From the NCBI GenBank assembly GCA_017479265.1, contig JAFVCK010000031.1, forward strand, positions 1-64,000: DNA of 64,000 nucleotides. Reading direction: 5' to 3'. The DNA is from Bacteroidales bacterium. Lineage in GTDB: Bacteria > Bacteroidota > Bacteroidia > Bacteroidales > UBA932. Shown piece by piece: positions 7,333-14,825 of the stretch (its first letter is position 1; the number at the start of each line of letters is the position of its first letter). Made by a program: the position numbers and the translations under genes. Under the pieces are notes generated by a model. The model saw only the letters and a program-made list of their open reading frames with translations, did no database searches and was not told the origin of the DNA.

Positions 7333-8627
7333 TGCCTTCGCTTCAGGTCATAACCCTGGGGTGTTCCAAGAACACTGTTGACACCGAGCATCTGCTGGCG
7401 CAGGTGGACGGTGTCTATGATATCGTGCCCGCTGACTTCGACGGCAAGGTGGACGTGCTTCTGATAAACACCTGCGGGTTCATAGGCGATGCCAAGGAAG
7501 AGTCCATTCAGACCATTCTGGAGCAGGTACAGTCAGCAAGGGCCGGGAAGGTGTATGTCTTCGGCTGCCTCTCGCAGCGTTATGCCGATTCCCTGCCTGG
7601 ACTCATACCTGAGGTGGACGGATGGTTCGGCGCCAGGGAGATAGACCCCGTTCTGAAAGCCCTTGGCGTGGAGCCTGACAGGTCCAAGGATACTGTGCGC
7701 CATTTCCCCGGCTCTTCGTACGCCTTCCTCAAGATTTCCGAAGGCTGCGACCGGCGCTGCTCCTATTGTGCCATTCCGTACATAAGGGGAGCGCACCGTT
7801 CCGTCCCCATGGAACTTCTTGTAAAAGAGGCCGAAGGCCTTGCTGCAAAAGGTGTCAAGGAGCTGGTAGTCATAGCTCAGGATACTACTTTCTACGGGCT
7901 GGACCTTTATGGAAAGCGCTGCCTTGCCGCACTCCTGCACAAGCTCTCGCAGGTGGACGGCATAGAGTGGATACGCCTCCATTATTCATATCCGGCCGGA
8001 TTTCCCGAGGACGTGCTTGACGAAATGGCCTCTAATCCTAAGATTTGCAAGTACATGGACATACCTCTTCAGCATGTCTCCGACAAGGTCCTTGAGAACA
8101 TGCACCGAGGAGTGGACGGACAGTGGACCAGGGAACTCATACGCAAGATGCGCAGCAGGGTGAAGGGCATAGTGCTGAGGACCACGATGATAGTGGGCCA
8201 TCCCGGCGAAGGAAAGAAGGACTTCGAGGAGTTGCTGGACTTTGTGCGCGAGGCCCGTTTCGAAAGGCTCGGAGCCTTCACCTATTCCGAGGAGGAAGGC
8301 ACCTGGGGCGCTCGGAACCTCAAGGACAGCATTCCCTCCAGGACCAAGGCTGAGAGGCTGTCGAGGCTTATGTACCTTCAGGGAGGCATTTCCCTGGAAT
8401 TCAACCGCTCCAGGATAGGCAGCACTGAAAGGGTGCTGGTGGATTCCCTGTCTTCCGGAGTTTATGTCTGCCGCAGCCAATGGGAAAGCCCGGAGGTTGA
8501 CGGAGAGATACTGCTGCATTATGACAAGGCCATGGGACCGGATCCGCAGGCTCTTGTGGGACAGTTCGTGAATGTCCGCATCACTGGAGCCGACGAATAC
8601 GACCTCATTGCAGAATATATCAATTGA
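7332..8627 (+). CDS. rimO: Ribosomal protein S12 methylthiotransferase RimO
   Basis: A radical-SAM enzyme that adds a methylthio group to the conserved aspartate of ribosomal protein S12. The N-terminal MTTase domain has Cys11, Cys48 and Cys79 for the auxiliary [4Fe-4S] cluster; the radical-SAM domain has Cys139, Cys143 and Cys146 (CDRRCSYC); the C-terminal TRAM domain starts near residue 375. The ITLGCSKN start and the 431-residue length favour RimO over MiaB. I chose the ATG at 7332, overlapping the previous stop, instead of an upstream in-frame start inside DUF5606. Confidence 0.93.
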   Translation: MPSLQVITLGCSKNTVDTEHLLAQVDGVYDIVPADFDGKVDVLLINTCGFIGDAKEESIQTILEQVQSARAGKVYVFGCLSQRYADSLPGLIPEVDGWFGAREIDPVLKALGVEPDRSKDTVRHFPGSSYAFLKISEGCDRRCSYCAIPYIRGAHRSVPMELLVKEAEGLAAKGVKELVVIAQDTTFYGLDLYGKRCLAALLHKLSQVDGIEWIRLHYSYPAGFPEDVLDEMASNPKICKYMDIPLQHVSDKVLENMHRGVDGQWTRELIRKMRSRVKGIVLRTTMIVGHPGEGKKDFEELLDFVREARFERLGAFTYSEEEGTWGARNLKDSIPSRTKAERLSRLMYLQGGISLEFNRSRIGSTERVLVDSLSSGVYVCRSQWESPEVDGEILLHYDKAMGPDPQALVGQFVNVRITGADEYDLIAEYIN

Positions 8628-8633
8628 TTTGTT

Positions 8634-9569
8634 ATGAAAAAGTACGCCTTTGCGCTTCTGCCTTTGCTGTCTTTGGCCGCGCTTTCATGTGAGCCCAGGG
8701 TGTTCACCATGAACATAGACATGCGTCATCCCTCTACTTCGGGAATGGACTTTTCCGGAAAGACCATGTCCGTGGTGTGGCTCGACGACCTGTCCGGCAG
8801 GGACGAGGCCTTCAGCCCCGCCCTTGCGGAGAGTTTCTCGCAAACACTTGAGAGTGACTACTTTGCAGGCCGGAATGCCATTGAGATTTATCGCATGGAA
8901 AAGGATTTCGGAGGGGCTTATGCCTCCCGTGACACCCTTGTGAACCTCGTGCTGGATACGGGGGACGACGTGGTGTTCCTTTTCGATGCGCCCAGATACG
9001 GACAGCCGACCTGTTCTTCCCGTACCCCCGTCGCGGGGTCGTCCAGGGACTCTTCCAATGTGATGAGCATAACCGTCCCATACGAACTCAGCCTTTATGT
9101 CTATGACTCCATGGGAGCCGATACGGTGAGGGTGTTCAATGGCAGCAGCGACTTCCAGGAAAGGGTCTTCTGTTCGCCTGACGAGAGCGACGAGGATGTG
9201 CTGTGGAGGGCATGGAAGGAGTACAAGAACGGAGGTGTGAAAGCCGGAGTACGTTCGGCAAGGAACTTCCTTTCACAATGGAAGCCCGAGCAGTACACCC
9301 TTGTATATTACGAGACTCCCGAGGCATGGAATACCGGTGCGCAGGCTGCATACGAATATCGCTGGAAGGATGCTGTGAATGCATGGATGCTGCTTCTGGA
9401 TACCAAGAATCTGGAGAAGCGTTCCTGTGCCGAGTACAACATTGCCACGGCCTGCTATCTGATGGGAGACTATGAGCTGGCTCTCAAGTGGTTGGACCGT
9501 TCGGACGCGGACAAGCCCATATCCCTTTCCCCCGGACTTCGCAAAAGAATCAATTCAAGGATAAGATAA
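8634..9569 (+). CDS. Lipoprotein, DUF6340-like
   Basis: A 311-residue lipoprotein with signal peptide and lipobox ending LAALSC (Cys19). It shows the phrase MRHPSTSGMDFSGKTMSVVW near the N-terminus, which I associate with the Bacteroidota DUF6340 family (from memory). The C-terminal third (NTGAQAAYEYRWKDAVNAWMLL ... YNIATACYLMGDYELALKWLD) looks like two TPR repeats. A periplasmic or outer-membrane role is likely but unknown. It lies 6 bp after rimO and 1 bp before the aminotransferase. Confidence 0.7.
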   Translation: MKKYAFALLPLLSLAALSCEPRVFTMNIDMRHPSTSGMDFSGKTMSVVWLDDLSGRDEAFSPALAESFSQTLESDYFAGRNAIEIYRMEKDFGGAYASRDTLVNLVLDTGDDVVFLFDAPRYGQPTCSSRTPVAGSSRDSSNVMSITVPYELSLYVYDSMGADTVRVFNGSSDFQERVFCSPDESDEDVLWRAWKEYKNGGVKAGVRSARNFLSQWKPEQYTLVYYETPEAWNTGAQAAYEYRWKDAVNAWMLLLDTKNLEKRSCAEYNIATACYLMGDYELALKWLDRSDADKPISLSPGLRKRINSRIR

Positions 9570-9570
9570 T

Positions 9571-10785
9571 ATGCCCACGATTTCCAACCGAGGCTCGCGT
9601 ATGCCTTCTTCCCCTATACGCAAGCTTGCGCCTCTGGCCGTTGCGGCCAAGTCCAGGGGAATGAAGGTATATCACCTTAACATAGGCCAGCCTGACCTGC
9701 CTACGCCCCGCAAGGCATTGGAAGTGCTCAAGCATGTGGACAGGACCACCTTGGAATACAGTCCGAGCGAGGGCTTCAAGTCTCTTCGCGAAAAGCTCAC
9801 GGGCTATTACGCCAAGTTCGGAATCAAGCTCTCCCCGGAAGACATAATAGTCACGACGGGAGGCTCGGAGGCCGTGCTTTTCTCCTTCATGGCATGCCTC
9901 AATCCCGGCGACCAGATCATAGTCCCGGAGCCGGCCTATGCCAACTACATGGCTTTCGCCGTGTCCGCCGGCGCAGTCATAAAGACCATTACTTCGCGTA
10001 TAGAAAACGGCTTTGCGCTGCCTCCTGTGGATGAAATCGAGGCCCGGATAACCGACCGCACCAAGGCCATTCTGATTTGCAACCCGAACAATCCTACGGG
10101 CTATCTGTACACTCCCGAGGAAATGAATGCCATACGCCGAATAGTGGCCAAGCACGACCTTTTCCTGTTCTCGGACGAGGTGTACAGGGAATTCGATTTC
10201 AGCGACAGGCCCTATATCTCCGCCCTGCAGCTAAGGGGCTTGGAAGACAATGTGGTGCTGATAGATTCCGTGTCGAAGCGGTATTCCGAATGCGGCATCA
10301 GAATCGGTGCCATAGTGACGAGGAACGCCCATCTGCGCGAAATAATCATGAAGTTCTGCCAGGCCAGGCTGAGTCCGCCTCTTCTTGGACAGATAGTGGC
10401 CGAGGCCTCCATTGAAGGCACTCAGGATTATTCCGAAGAGGTTTATAACGAGTATCTTTCCCGCAGGGACTTCTTTATGGCGGAGCTCAACAGCATTCCC
10501 GGAGTCTTCTCACCCATTCCCCAGGGCGCTTTCTATACGGTAGCGGCTCTTCCTGTGGAAGATGCCGAGGACTTCTGCCGCTGGTGTCTGTCCGACTTTG
10601 TATATAAGGACGAGGATACTCCCGCGGGCTTCAGCGGGGAGACTGTAATGATGGCTCCTGCCGCAGGTTTCTATTCTACCCCCGACCTGGGGCGCAACCA
10701 GGTCCGTCTGGCCTATGTCCTTTGCAAGGAGGACCTGGGACGGGCTTTGAAGATATTGCGCAAGGCGCTCAAAGAGTATAAATAG
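9571..10785 (+). CDS. PLP-dependent class I/II aminotransferase (aspartate-type)
   Basis: A fold-type I aminotransferase of 404 residues. Visible family features: NIGQPDLPTP near the N-terminus, NPNNPTGYLYTPEE (cofactor and substrate binding), SDEVYREFDF, and the Schiff-base lysine Lys236 in SVSKRYSECG, followed by GIRIG. The family transfers amino groups between amino acids and 2-oxoacids; aspartate or aromatic amino acids are the likely donors, but specificity cannot be read here. It is encoded 1 bp before queD, in the rimO operon. Confidence 0.88.
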   Translation: MPTISNRGSRMPSSPIRKLAPLAVAAKSRGMKVYHLNIGQPDLPTPRKALEVLKHVDRTTLEYSPSEGFKSLREKLTGYYAKFGIKLSPEDIIVTTGGSEAVLFSFMACLNPGDQIIVPEPAYANYMAFAVSAGAVIKTITSRIENGFALPPVDEIEARITDRTKAILICNPNNPTGYLYTPEEMNAIRRIVAKHDLFLFSDEVYREFDFSDRPYISALQLRGLEDNVVLIDSVSKRYSECGIRIGAIVTRNAHLREIIMKFCQARLSPPLLGQIVAEASIEGTQDYSEEVYNEYLSRRDFFMAELNSIPGVFSPIPQGAFYTVAALPVEDAEDFCRWCLSDFVYKDEDTPAGFSGETVMMAPAAGFYSTPDLGRNQVRLAYVLCKEDLGRALKILRKALKEYK

Positions 10786-10786
10786 T

Positions 10787-11119
10787 ATGTATTACGTCAG
10801 CAAACGTCTGGAAATATCTTCCGCCCATAGCCTGCATCTCAGCTATGAGAGCAAGTGCGAGGCCATGCACGGCCACAACTGGATAGTGATAGTGCATTGC
10901 AGGTCAGCAGTCCTGAACGAGGATGGCATGGTGACCGATTTTACCCGCATCAAGAAGGACATATCCGGCAAGCTGGACCACCGCAATCTGAACGAGGTCT
11001 TCGATTTCAATCCTACCGCCGAGAACATCGCCCGATGGATTTGCGACCATGTCGAGAATTGCTACAAGGTGGAAATCTGGGAGTCGGAGAACAATAAGGC
11101 CATCTACGAGCGTGACTGA
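10787..11119 (+). CDS. queD: 6-carboxy-5,6,7,8-tetrahydropterin synthase QueD
   Basis: It converts dihydroneopterin triphosphate to 6-carboxytetrahydropterin, the second step to queuosine. The zinc ligands are His14 (SSAHSL) and His28/His30 (HGHNW); the catalytic Cys24 sits just before them. DHRNLNE and PTAENIA are the usual T-fold motifs. The 110-residue length is normal. It overlaps queE by 8 nt, so the two are translated together. queC is about 49 kb away at 60404. Confidence 0.92.
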   Translation: MYYVSKRLEISSAHSLHLSYESKCEAMHGHNWIVIVHCRSAVLNEDGMVTDFTRIKKDISGKLDHRNLNEVFDFNPTAENIARWICDHVENCYKVEIWESENNKAIYERD

Positions 11120-11681
11120 GTACAGGGTAAACGAGATTTTCTATTCTCTCCAGGGCGAGGGTTATTGGACGGGGACTCCCATGGTTTTCGTCCGGCTGTC
11201 CGGGTGCAATCTCGCGTGCAGTTTCTGCGATACCGATTTCGCCTCTTCCGAGCGCATGGATGCAGAGCGGATTGTGAGGGAATGTCTCAGTCTGTCAGGG
11301 GGTTGCGGCCGGGTGTGCATAACGGGAGGGGAGCCTTCCCTGCAGCTTGACGGCGGCCTTGTGGAGGCTCTTCACGAGGCGGGATTCCGTATTCATGTGG
11401 AGACCAACGGGACGCATGCCCTGCCTGAGGGCCTTGACTGGGTGACTGTCAGCCCCAAGAGCGATTTCCTGCCTTCGGCGCGGGTGGTCTTGGAGAGGGC
11501 AGATGAACTGAAACTTGTATATCTGGGGCAGGACCCTTCTTCGTGGCTGGACTTTCCCGCCGCCCATTATTTCCTCCAGCCCTGCTCCTGCTCAAACAGT
11601 CTGGAGGTGGTGGAATACATAAAGGCCCATCCCCTCTGGAGGATGAGCCTTCAGACTCACAAGTATCTGGATATCAGATAG
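11112..11681 (+). CDS. queE: 7-carboxy-7-deazaguanine synthase QueE
   Basis: A radical-SAM enzyme that contracts 6-carboxytetrahydropterin to 7-carboxy-7-deazaguanine. The motif Cys32-x3-Cys36-x2-Cys39 (CNLACSFCDTDF) binds the [4Fe-4S] cluster; FYSLQGEG and TGGEPSLQ are family marks. Starting at GTG 11112 gives 189 residues with the expected N-terminus (TEYRVNEIFYSLQGEG); the longer frame from 11049 would add 21 residues of no family likeness. It is last in the operon, followed by the palindromic repeat at 11691-11753. Confidence 0.92.
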   Translation: MTEYRVNEIFYSLQGEGYWTGTPMVFVRLSGCNLACSFCDTDFASSERMDAERIVRECLSLSGGCGRVCITGGEPSLQLDGGLVEALHEAGFRIHVETNGTHALPEGLDWVTVSPKSDFLPSARVVLERADELKLVYLGQDPSSWLDFPAAHYFLQPCSCSNSLEVVEYIKAHPLWRMSLQTHKYLDIR

Positions 11682-11690
11682 TATTAAGTC

Positions 11691-11753
11691 ATGTTCAAAA
11701 AATAACCTGCATCATTTTACGAATTTGATGCAACTTATTTTTTCTCATTCCTA
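11691..11753. repeat. Short copy of a dispersed palindromic repeat
   Basis: A 63-bp sequence that starts ATGTTCAAAAAATAACCTGC and ends CTTATTTTTTCTCATTCCTA. Its two halves pair as AAAAAATAA/TTATTTTTT and TGCATCA/TGATGCA. Both ends recur at 49646-49804, where 96 more bases sit between them. Here it lies between convergent queE and the GltD-like gene and could also act as a terminator for both. Confidence 0.7.
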
Positions 11754-11762
11754 AATGTGTTT

Positions 11763-12971
11763 TTATCTATCACCCAGTATCCCTTCTACGGCTTTTTTGG
11801 CAGAGGCTACAGCCTGTACTACCGTCTTGGGGCCGAGCAGGAAGTCGCCGGCGAGGAACACGTCGGGATATGAAGTCCTGCCGAATTCGTCTGCCTTGAG
11901 CCAGCCCCATTCATCCTTTTCCGGGACCATGCTCTCGAGCAGGCCGTAGTCCACGCTCTCGCTCACAGCCGTTATCATCCAGTCGAAGGGCACTTCGTGG
12001 TCGGTGCCGTCCAGTATCCTGGTGGTCAGCTTGCCTTTGTCGTCGAAATAGTTTTCGCAGTTGCGCACTATGGCGACCCTTTTTCCGTCCTCCCTTACCT
12101 CCACAGCCACAGGTACTTGCAGAATCTGGAACGCCACGCCTTCCTGCCTGGCTTCCTCTACTTCGCGGGTGTTGGCAGGCATGTCGGCGAAGGTCTTGCG
12201 GTAATATACGGTGGTGTCGCAGCCCGCCCTGTTGGCAGTGCGGCAGGCATCCATGGCGACGTTGCCGCCGCCCACTACCATGACCTTGCCATTGATGGAG
12301 AACCTTTCGGGATATTCCAGATACTCAAGCGCGGTGACAACCCTCCCGTCATCTTCTCCGGGAATGCGCATTTTCTTGGCTTTCTCCGCTCCTGCGGTCA
12401 CCAGGACGGCATCCGCCGTGCCACGGACCTCGGCCAGGGAGACTTTCTTGCCTGTAAGAATCTCAACTCCTGCCTCTTTCAATATCCTTTCATAAGAATC
12501 GACATAGCTCTTGTCCAGACGGAATGCGGGGATGCCGTAGCGCAGGACTCCTCCTATCTTCTCGTGTGCGTCGTACAGCCTGACAGCCCAGCCTGCCTTG
12601 CGCAGGAATATGGCCGCGGCTATTCCGGCAGGGCCGCCTCCAAGTATGGCCGCCGTCTTCCCGGCAGGCTCGCCGGGGGTTATTGACACGGTCTCGAGAT
12701 ATGGGGCTGATATTTCCTTTTCTATTTCATACCATCTGACAGGCACTTTCTTCGCGTTGAGGACGCAATGTCCGTAGCACATCCTGTCCCAGTCGCATAC
12801 CTGGCAGGTAATGGCGCTGAAAGGATTGTTCTCGAAAAGCATCCTTGCAGCATCCTCCAGGCGGCCTTCACGGTATGCTCTCATTGCTGCCGGAACGTCG
12901 GTGCGTACGGCGCAAGCGGCGGAACATCTGGCGTTTTTGCATAGCAGGCAGCGGTTGGCTTCTTGGTTCAT
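11763..12971 (-). CDS. GltD-like NAD(P)/FAD oxidoreductase with two [4Fe-4S] sites
   Basis: A 402-residue cytoplasmic flavoprotein of the glutamate synthase small-subunit family. The N-terminal ferredoxin-like domain has two cysteine sets (Cys8, 11, 16, 20 and Cys56, 59, 65, 69), followed by an FAD site (GGGPAGIAAA, about 111-120) and an NAD(P) site (VVGGGNVAMDA). Such subunits pass electrons from NAD(P)H to a partner: GltB, NfnA or PreA. No partner gene is adjacent; it is a single-gene unit with its own promoter, so the true partner is unknown. The GltD-like segment of the 941-residue protein at 31390 is its paralogue. Confidence 0.85.
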   Translation of the reverse strand: MNQEANRCLLCKNARCSAACAVRTDVPAAMRAYREGRLEDAARMLFENNPFSAITCQVCDWDRMCYGHCVLNAKKVPVRWYEIEKEISAPYLETVSITPGEPAGKTAAILGGGPAGIAAAIFLRKAGWAVRLYDAHEKIGGVLRYGIPAFRLDKSYVDSYERILKEAGVEILTGKKVSLAEVRGTADAVLVTAGAEKAKKMRIPGEDDGRVVTALEYLEYPERFSINGKVMVVGGGNVAMDACRTANRAGCDTTVYYRKTFADMPANTREVEEARQEGVAFQILQVPVAVEVREDGKRVAIVRNCENYFDDKGKLTTRILDGTDHEVPFDWMITAVSESVDYGLLESMVPEKDEWGWLKADEFGRTSYPDVFLAGDFLLGPKTVVQAVASAKKAVEGILGDR

Positions 12972-13002
12972 AATACTGTCTTTTGTATAATGCGGTTTTA
13001 TG

Positions 13003-13010
13003 CAAAGTTA
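13003..13010 (-). promoter_or_regulatory. -7 box for the GltD-like gene
   Basis: TAACTTTG on the minus strand is an exact TAnnTTTG, 32 bp before the start codon. It is identical to the box used by the GH2 gene. Confidence 0.6.
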
Positions 13011-13054
13011 GTATTAATTATCAAGATTTTGAACGGAATAAATTAAAAAATGGT

Positions 13055-13062
13055 TATATTTA
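13055..13062 (+). promoter_or_regulatory. -7-like box for the ABC exporter operon
   Basis: TATATTTA differs from TAnnTTTG in the last base and lies 20 bp before the ATG at 13083. TTTG occurs 23 bp further upstream (13028-13031), slightly beyond the usual spacing. Confidence 0.45.
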
Positions 13063-13082
13063 CATGATATAAGTATAAAACG

Positions 13083-14822
13083 ATGTTCAAAACCCTTCTC
13101 GGACAAGTCAAACAGTACAAGGTCCCCGCGCTGTTGACTCCTCTGTGGACTACTGCCGAGGTCGTTATGGGCGTGCTGATTCCTTATGTGACCGCCATGA
13201 TCATAGACAAGGGAATCAACGCCTCCGACCTTGGCAACATTTACAAGTACGGAGCCATGATGACAGGCATAGCCCTGGCCAGCATGCTTTTCGGCATTCT
13301 GGCCGGAGTGTTCGCGGCTTATTCCAGCACCGGCCTTGCCGCCAACCTTCGCGAGGCCATGTATGCCAACATTCAGCGCTTTTCATTCTCCGACATAGAC
13401 AAGTTCAGCACGGCAGGCCTGGTGACCAGGATGACAACCGACGTGAGCAATATACAGAATGCCTTCCAGATGCTGCTGAGGACCTCTTTCAGGGCTCCTC
13501 TCAACATGGTGTCGGCGCTGGTCATGTGCTTTTTCATAAACGGAAGGCTGAGCATAGTCTTCCTTGTGGCCATGGTGGTGCTGACCATGTTCTTGACCCT
13601 GCTGATTACCCGTGCGGCCAGGCTGTTCAAGGAGATATTCAAAAAGTACGACACCCTCAATGCCGTCGTCCAGGAGAATGTCTCGGGTATAAGGGCGGTC
13701 AAGGCCTTTGTACGTGAAAATCAGCAGATTGGCCTTTTCGACAAGGCGGCTCTTTCGCTTTATAATCTTAATGTAAAGGCCGAGACCCTGATGGCCATGA
13801 ACCATCCGGTAATGTCCCTCGTCGTGAACGGCTGCATCATAGCCCTCAGCTGGTGGGGAGCCCATTTCATTGTGGACGGTTCCCTGACTACGGGCCAGCT
13901 GACTTCGCTTCTGAGCTATGTCATGACCATACTGACCTCCCTCATGATGCTGTCCATGATATTCGTGCAACTGACCCAGAGCGCGGCCAGCGGAGCGAGA
14001 ATAGCCGAGGTTATAAACGAAGAGCCTGACATGGCCGACCCGGAGAATCCCGTCCTGGATGTAGCTCATGGCGGCATCACTTTCTCCCATGCATATTTTT
14101 CATACAGCGCCGGCGGCGACTATGCCCTTGAAGATATCTGCCTGGATATAAGGCCGGGGGAGACCATAGGCATAATCGGCGGCACCGGCAGCGGCAAGTC
14201 TTCGCTTGTCAATCTGATAAGCCGCCTGTACGATGTCAGCGAGGGCAGCGTCAAGGTGGGCGGCCGCGACGTGAGGGAGTACTCCATGGAGGCCCTCCGC
14301 ATGGCCGTGGCCATGGTCCCGCAGCAATCGGTGCTGTTTTCGGGGACCATACTCGACAACCTGCGCTGGGGAAAGGAGGACGCTTCGAGGGAGGAATGCA
14401 TCGAGGCCTGCCGGAAGGCCTGCGCCGATGAATTCATAAGCGAATTCCCCGACGGATACGACACCGTCATTGACCAGGGCGGCACCAATGTGTCCGGCGG
14501 CCAGAGGCAGAGGCTCTGCATAGCGAGGGCCCTTCTGCGCAAGCCCAGGGTGCTGATAATGGACGATTCCACTTCGGCCGTAGATACTGCGACGGATGCC
14601 AGGATAAGGGACACATTCTCGGAACATATCCCCGGGGTGACCAAGATAATCATCTCCGGCCGTATCCTCAGCATCAAGGATGCGGACAGGATAATCGTCA
14701 TGGACAACGGCCGGGTGAGCGGCTTCGATACTCACGACAATTTACTGTCTTCCAATGAGATATATCGCGACATAAACGATATGCAGTCAGGTGGAAGCGG
14801 AGATTTCGACCAAAATTCATAG
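13083..14822 (+). CDS. ABC exporter half-transporter with degenerate ATP site
   Basis: A type IV ABC exporter (six-helix membrane domain, about 15-300, then ATPase domain) of 579 residues. Walker A GGTGSGKSS is at 366-374 and the signature NVSGGQRQR is intact, but the catalytic Glu after Walker B is Asp495 (LIMDDSTSAVD) and the H-loop His is replaced by Gly526 (ISGRILS). This is the pattern of the degenerate subunit in heterodimers such as TM287/288 or BmrC/D. It pairs with the gene 3 bp downstream. Substrate is unknown; lipids or toxic amphiphiles are usual for the family. Confidence 0.9.
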   Translation: MFKTLLGQVKQYKVPALLTPLWTTAEVVMGVLIPYVTAMIIDKGINASDLGNIYKYGAMMTGIALASMLFGILAGVFAAYSSTGLAANLREAMYANIQRFSFSDIDKFSTAGLVTRMTTDVSNIQNAFQMLLRTSFRAPLNMVSALVMCFFINGRLSIVFLVAMVVLTMFLTLLITRAARLFKEIFKKYDTLNAVVQENVSGIRAVKAFVRENQQIGLFDKAALSLYNLNVKAETLMAMNHPVMSLVVNGCIIALSWWGAHFIVDGSLTTGQLTSLLSYVMTILTSLMMLSMIFVQLTQSAASGARIAEVINEEPDMADPENPVLDVAHGGITFSHAYFSYSAGGDYALEDICLDIRPGETIGIIGGTGSGKSSLVNLISRLYDVSEGSVKVGGRDVREYSMEALRMAVAMVPQQSVLFSGTILDNLRWGKEDASREECIEACRKACADEFISEFPDGYDTVIDQGGTNVSGGQRQRLCIARALLRKPRVLIMDDSTSAVDTATDARIRDTFSEHIPGVTKIIISGRILSIKDADRIIVMDNGRVSGFDTHDNLLSSNEIYRDINDMQSGGSGDFDQNS

Positions 14823-14825
14823 GCC

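Noticed and set aside
10700..10790. preQ1 riboswitch before queD
   Set aside because: queD starts 1 bp after the aminotransferase gene and no pseudoknot-like sequence is visible.
11691..11753. Insertion sequence remnant
   Set aside because: No transposase fragment, and no clear target duplication could be seen around either copy; kept only as a palindromic repeat.
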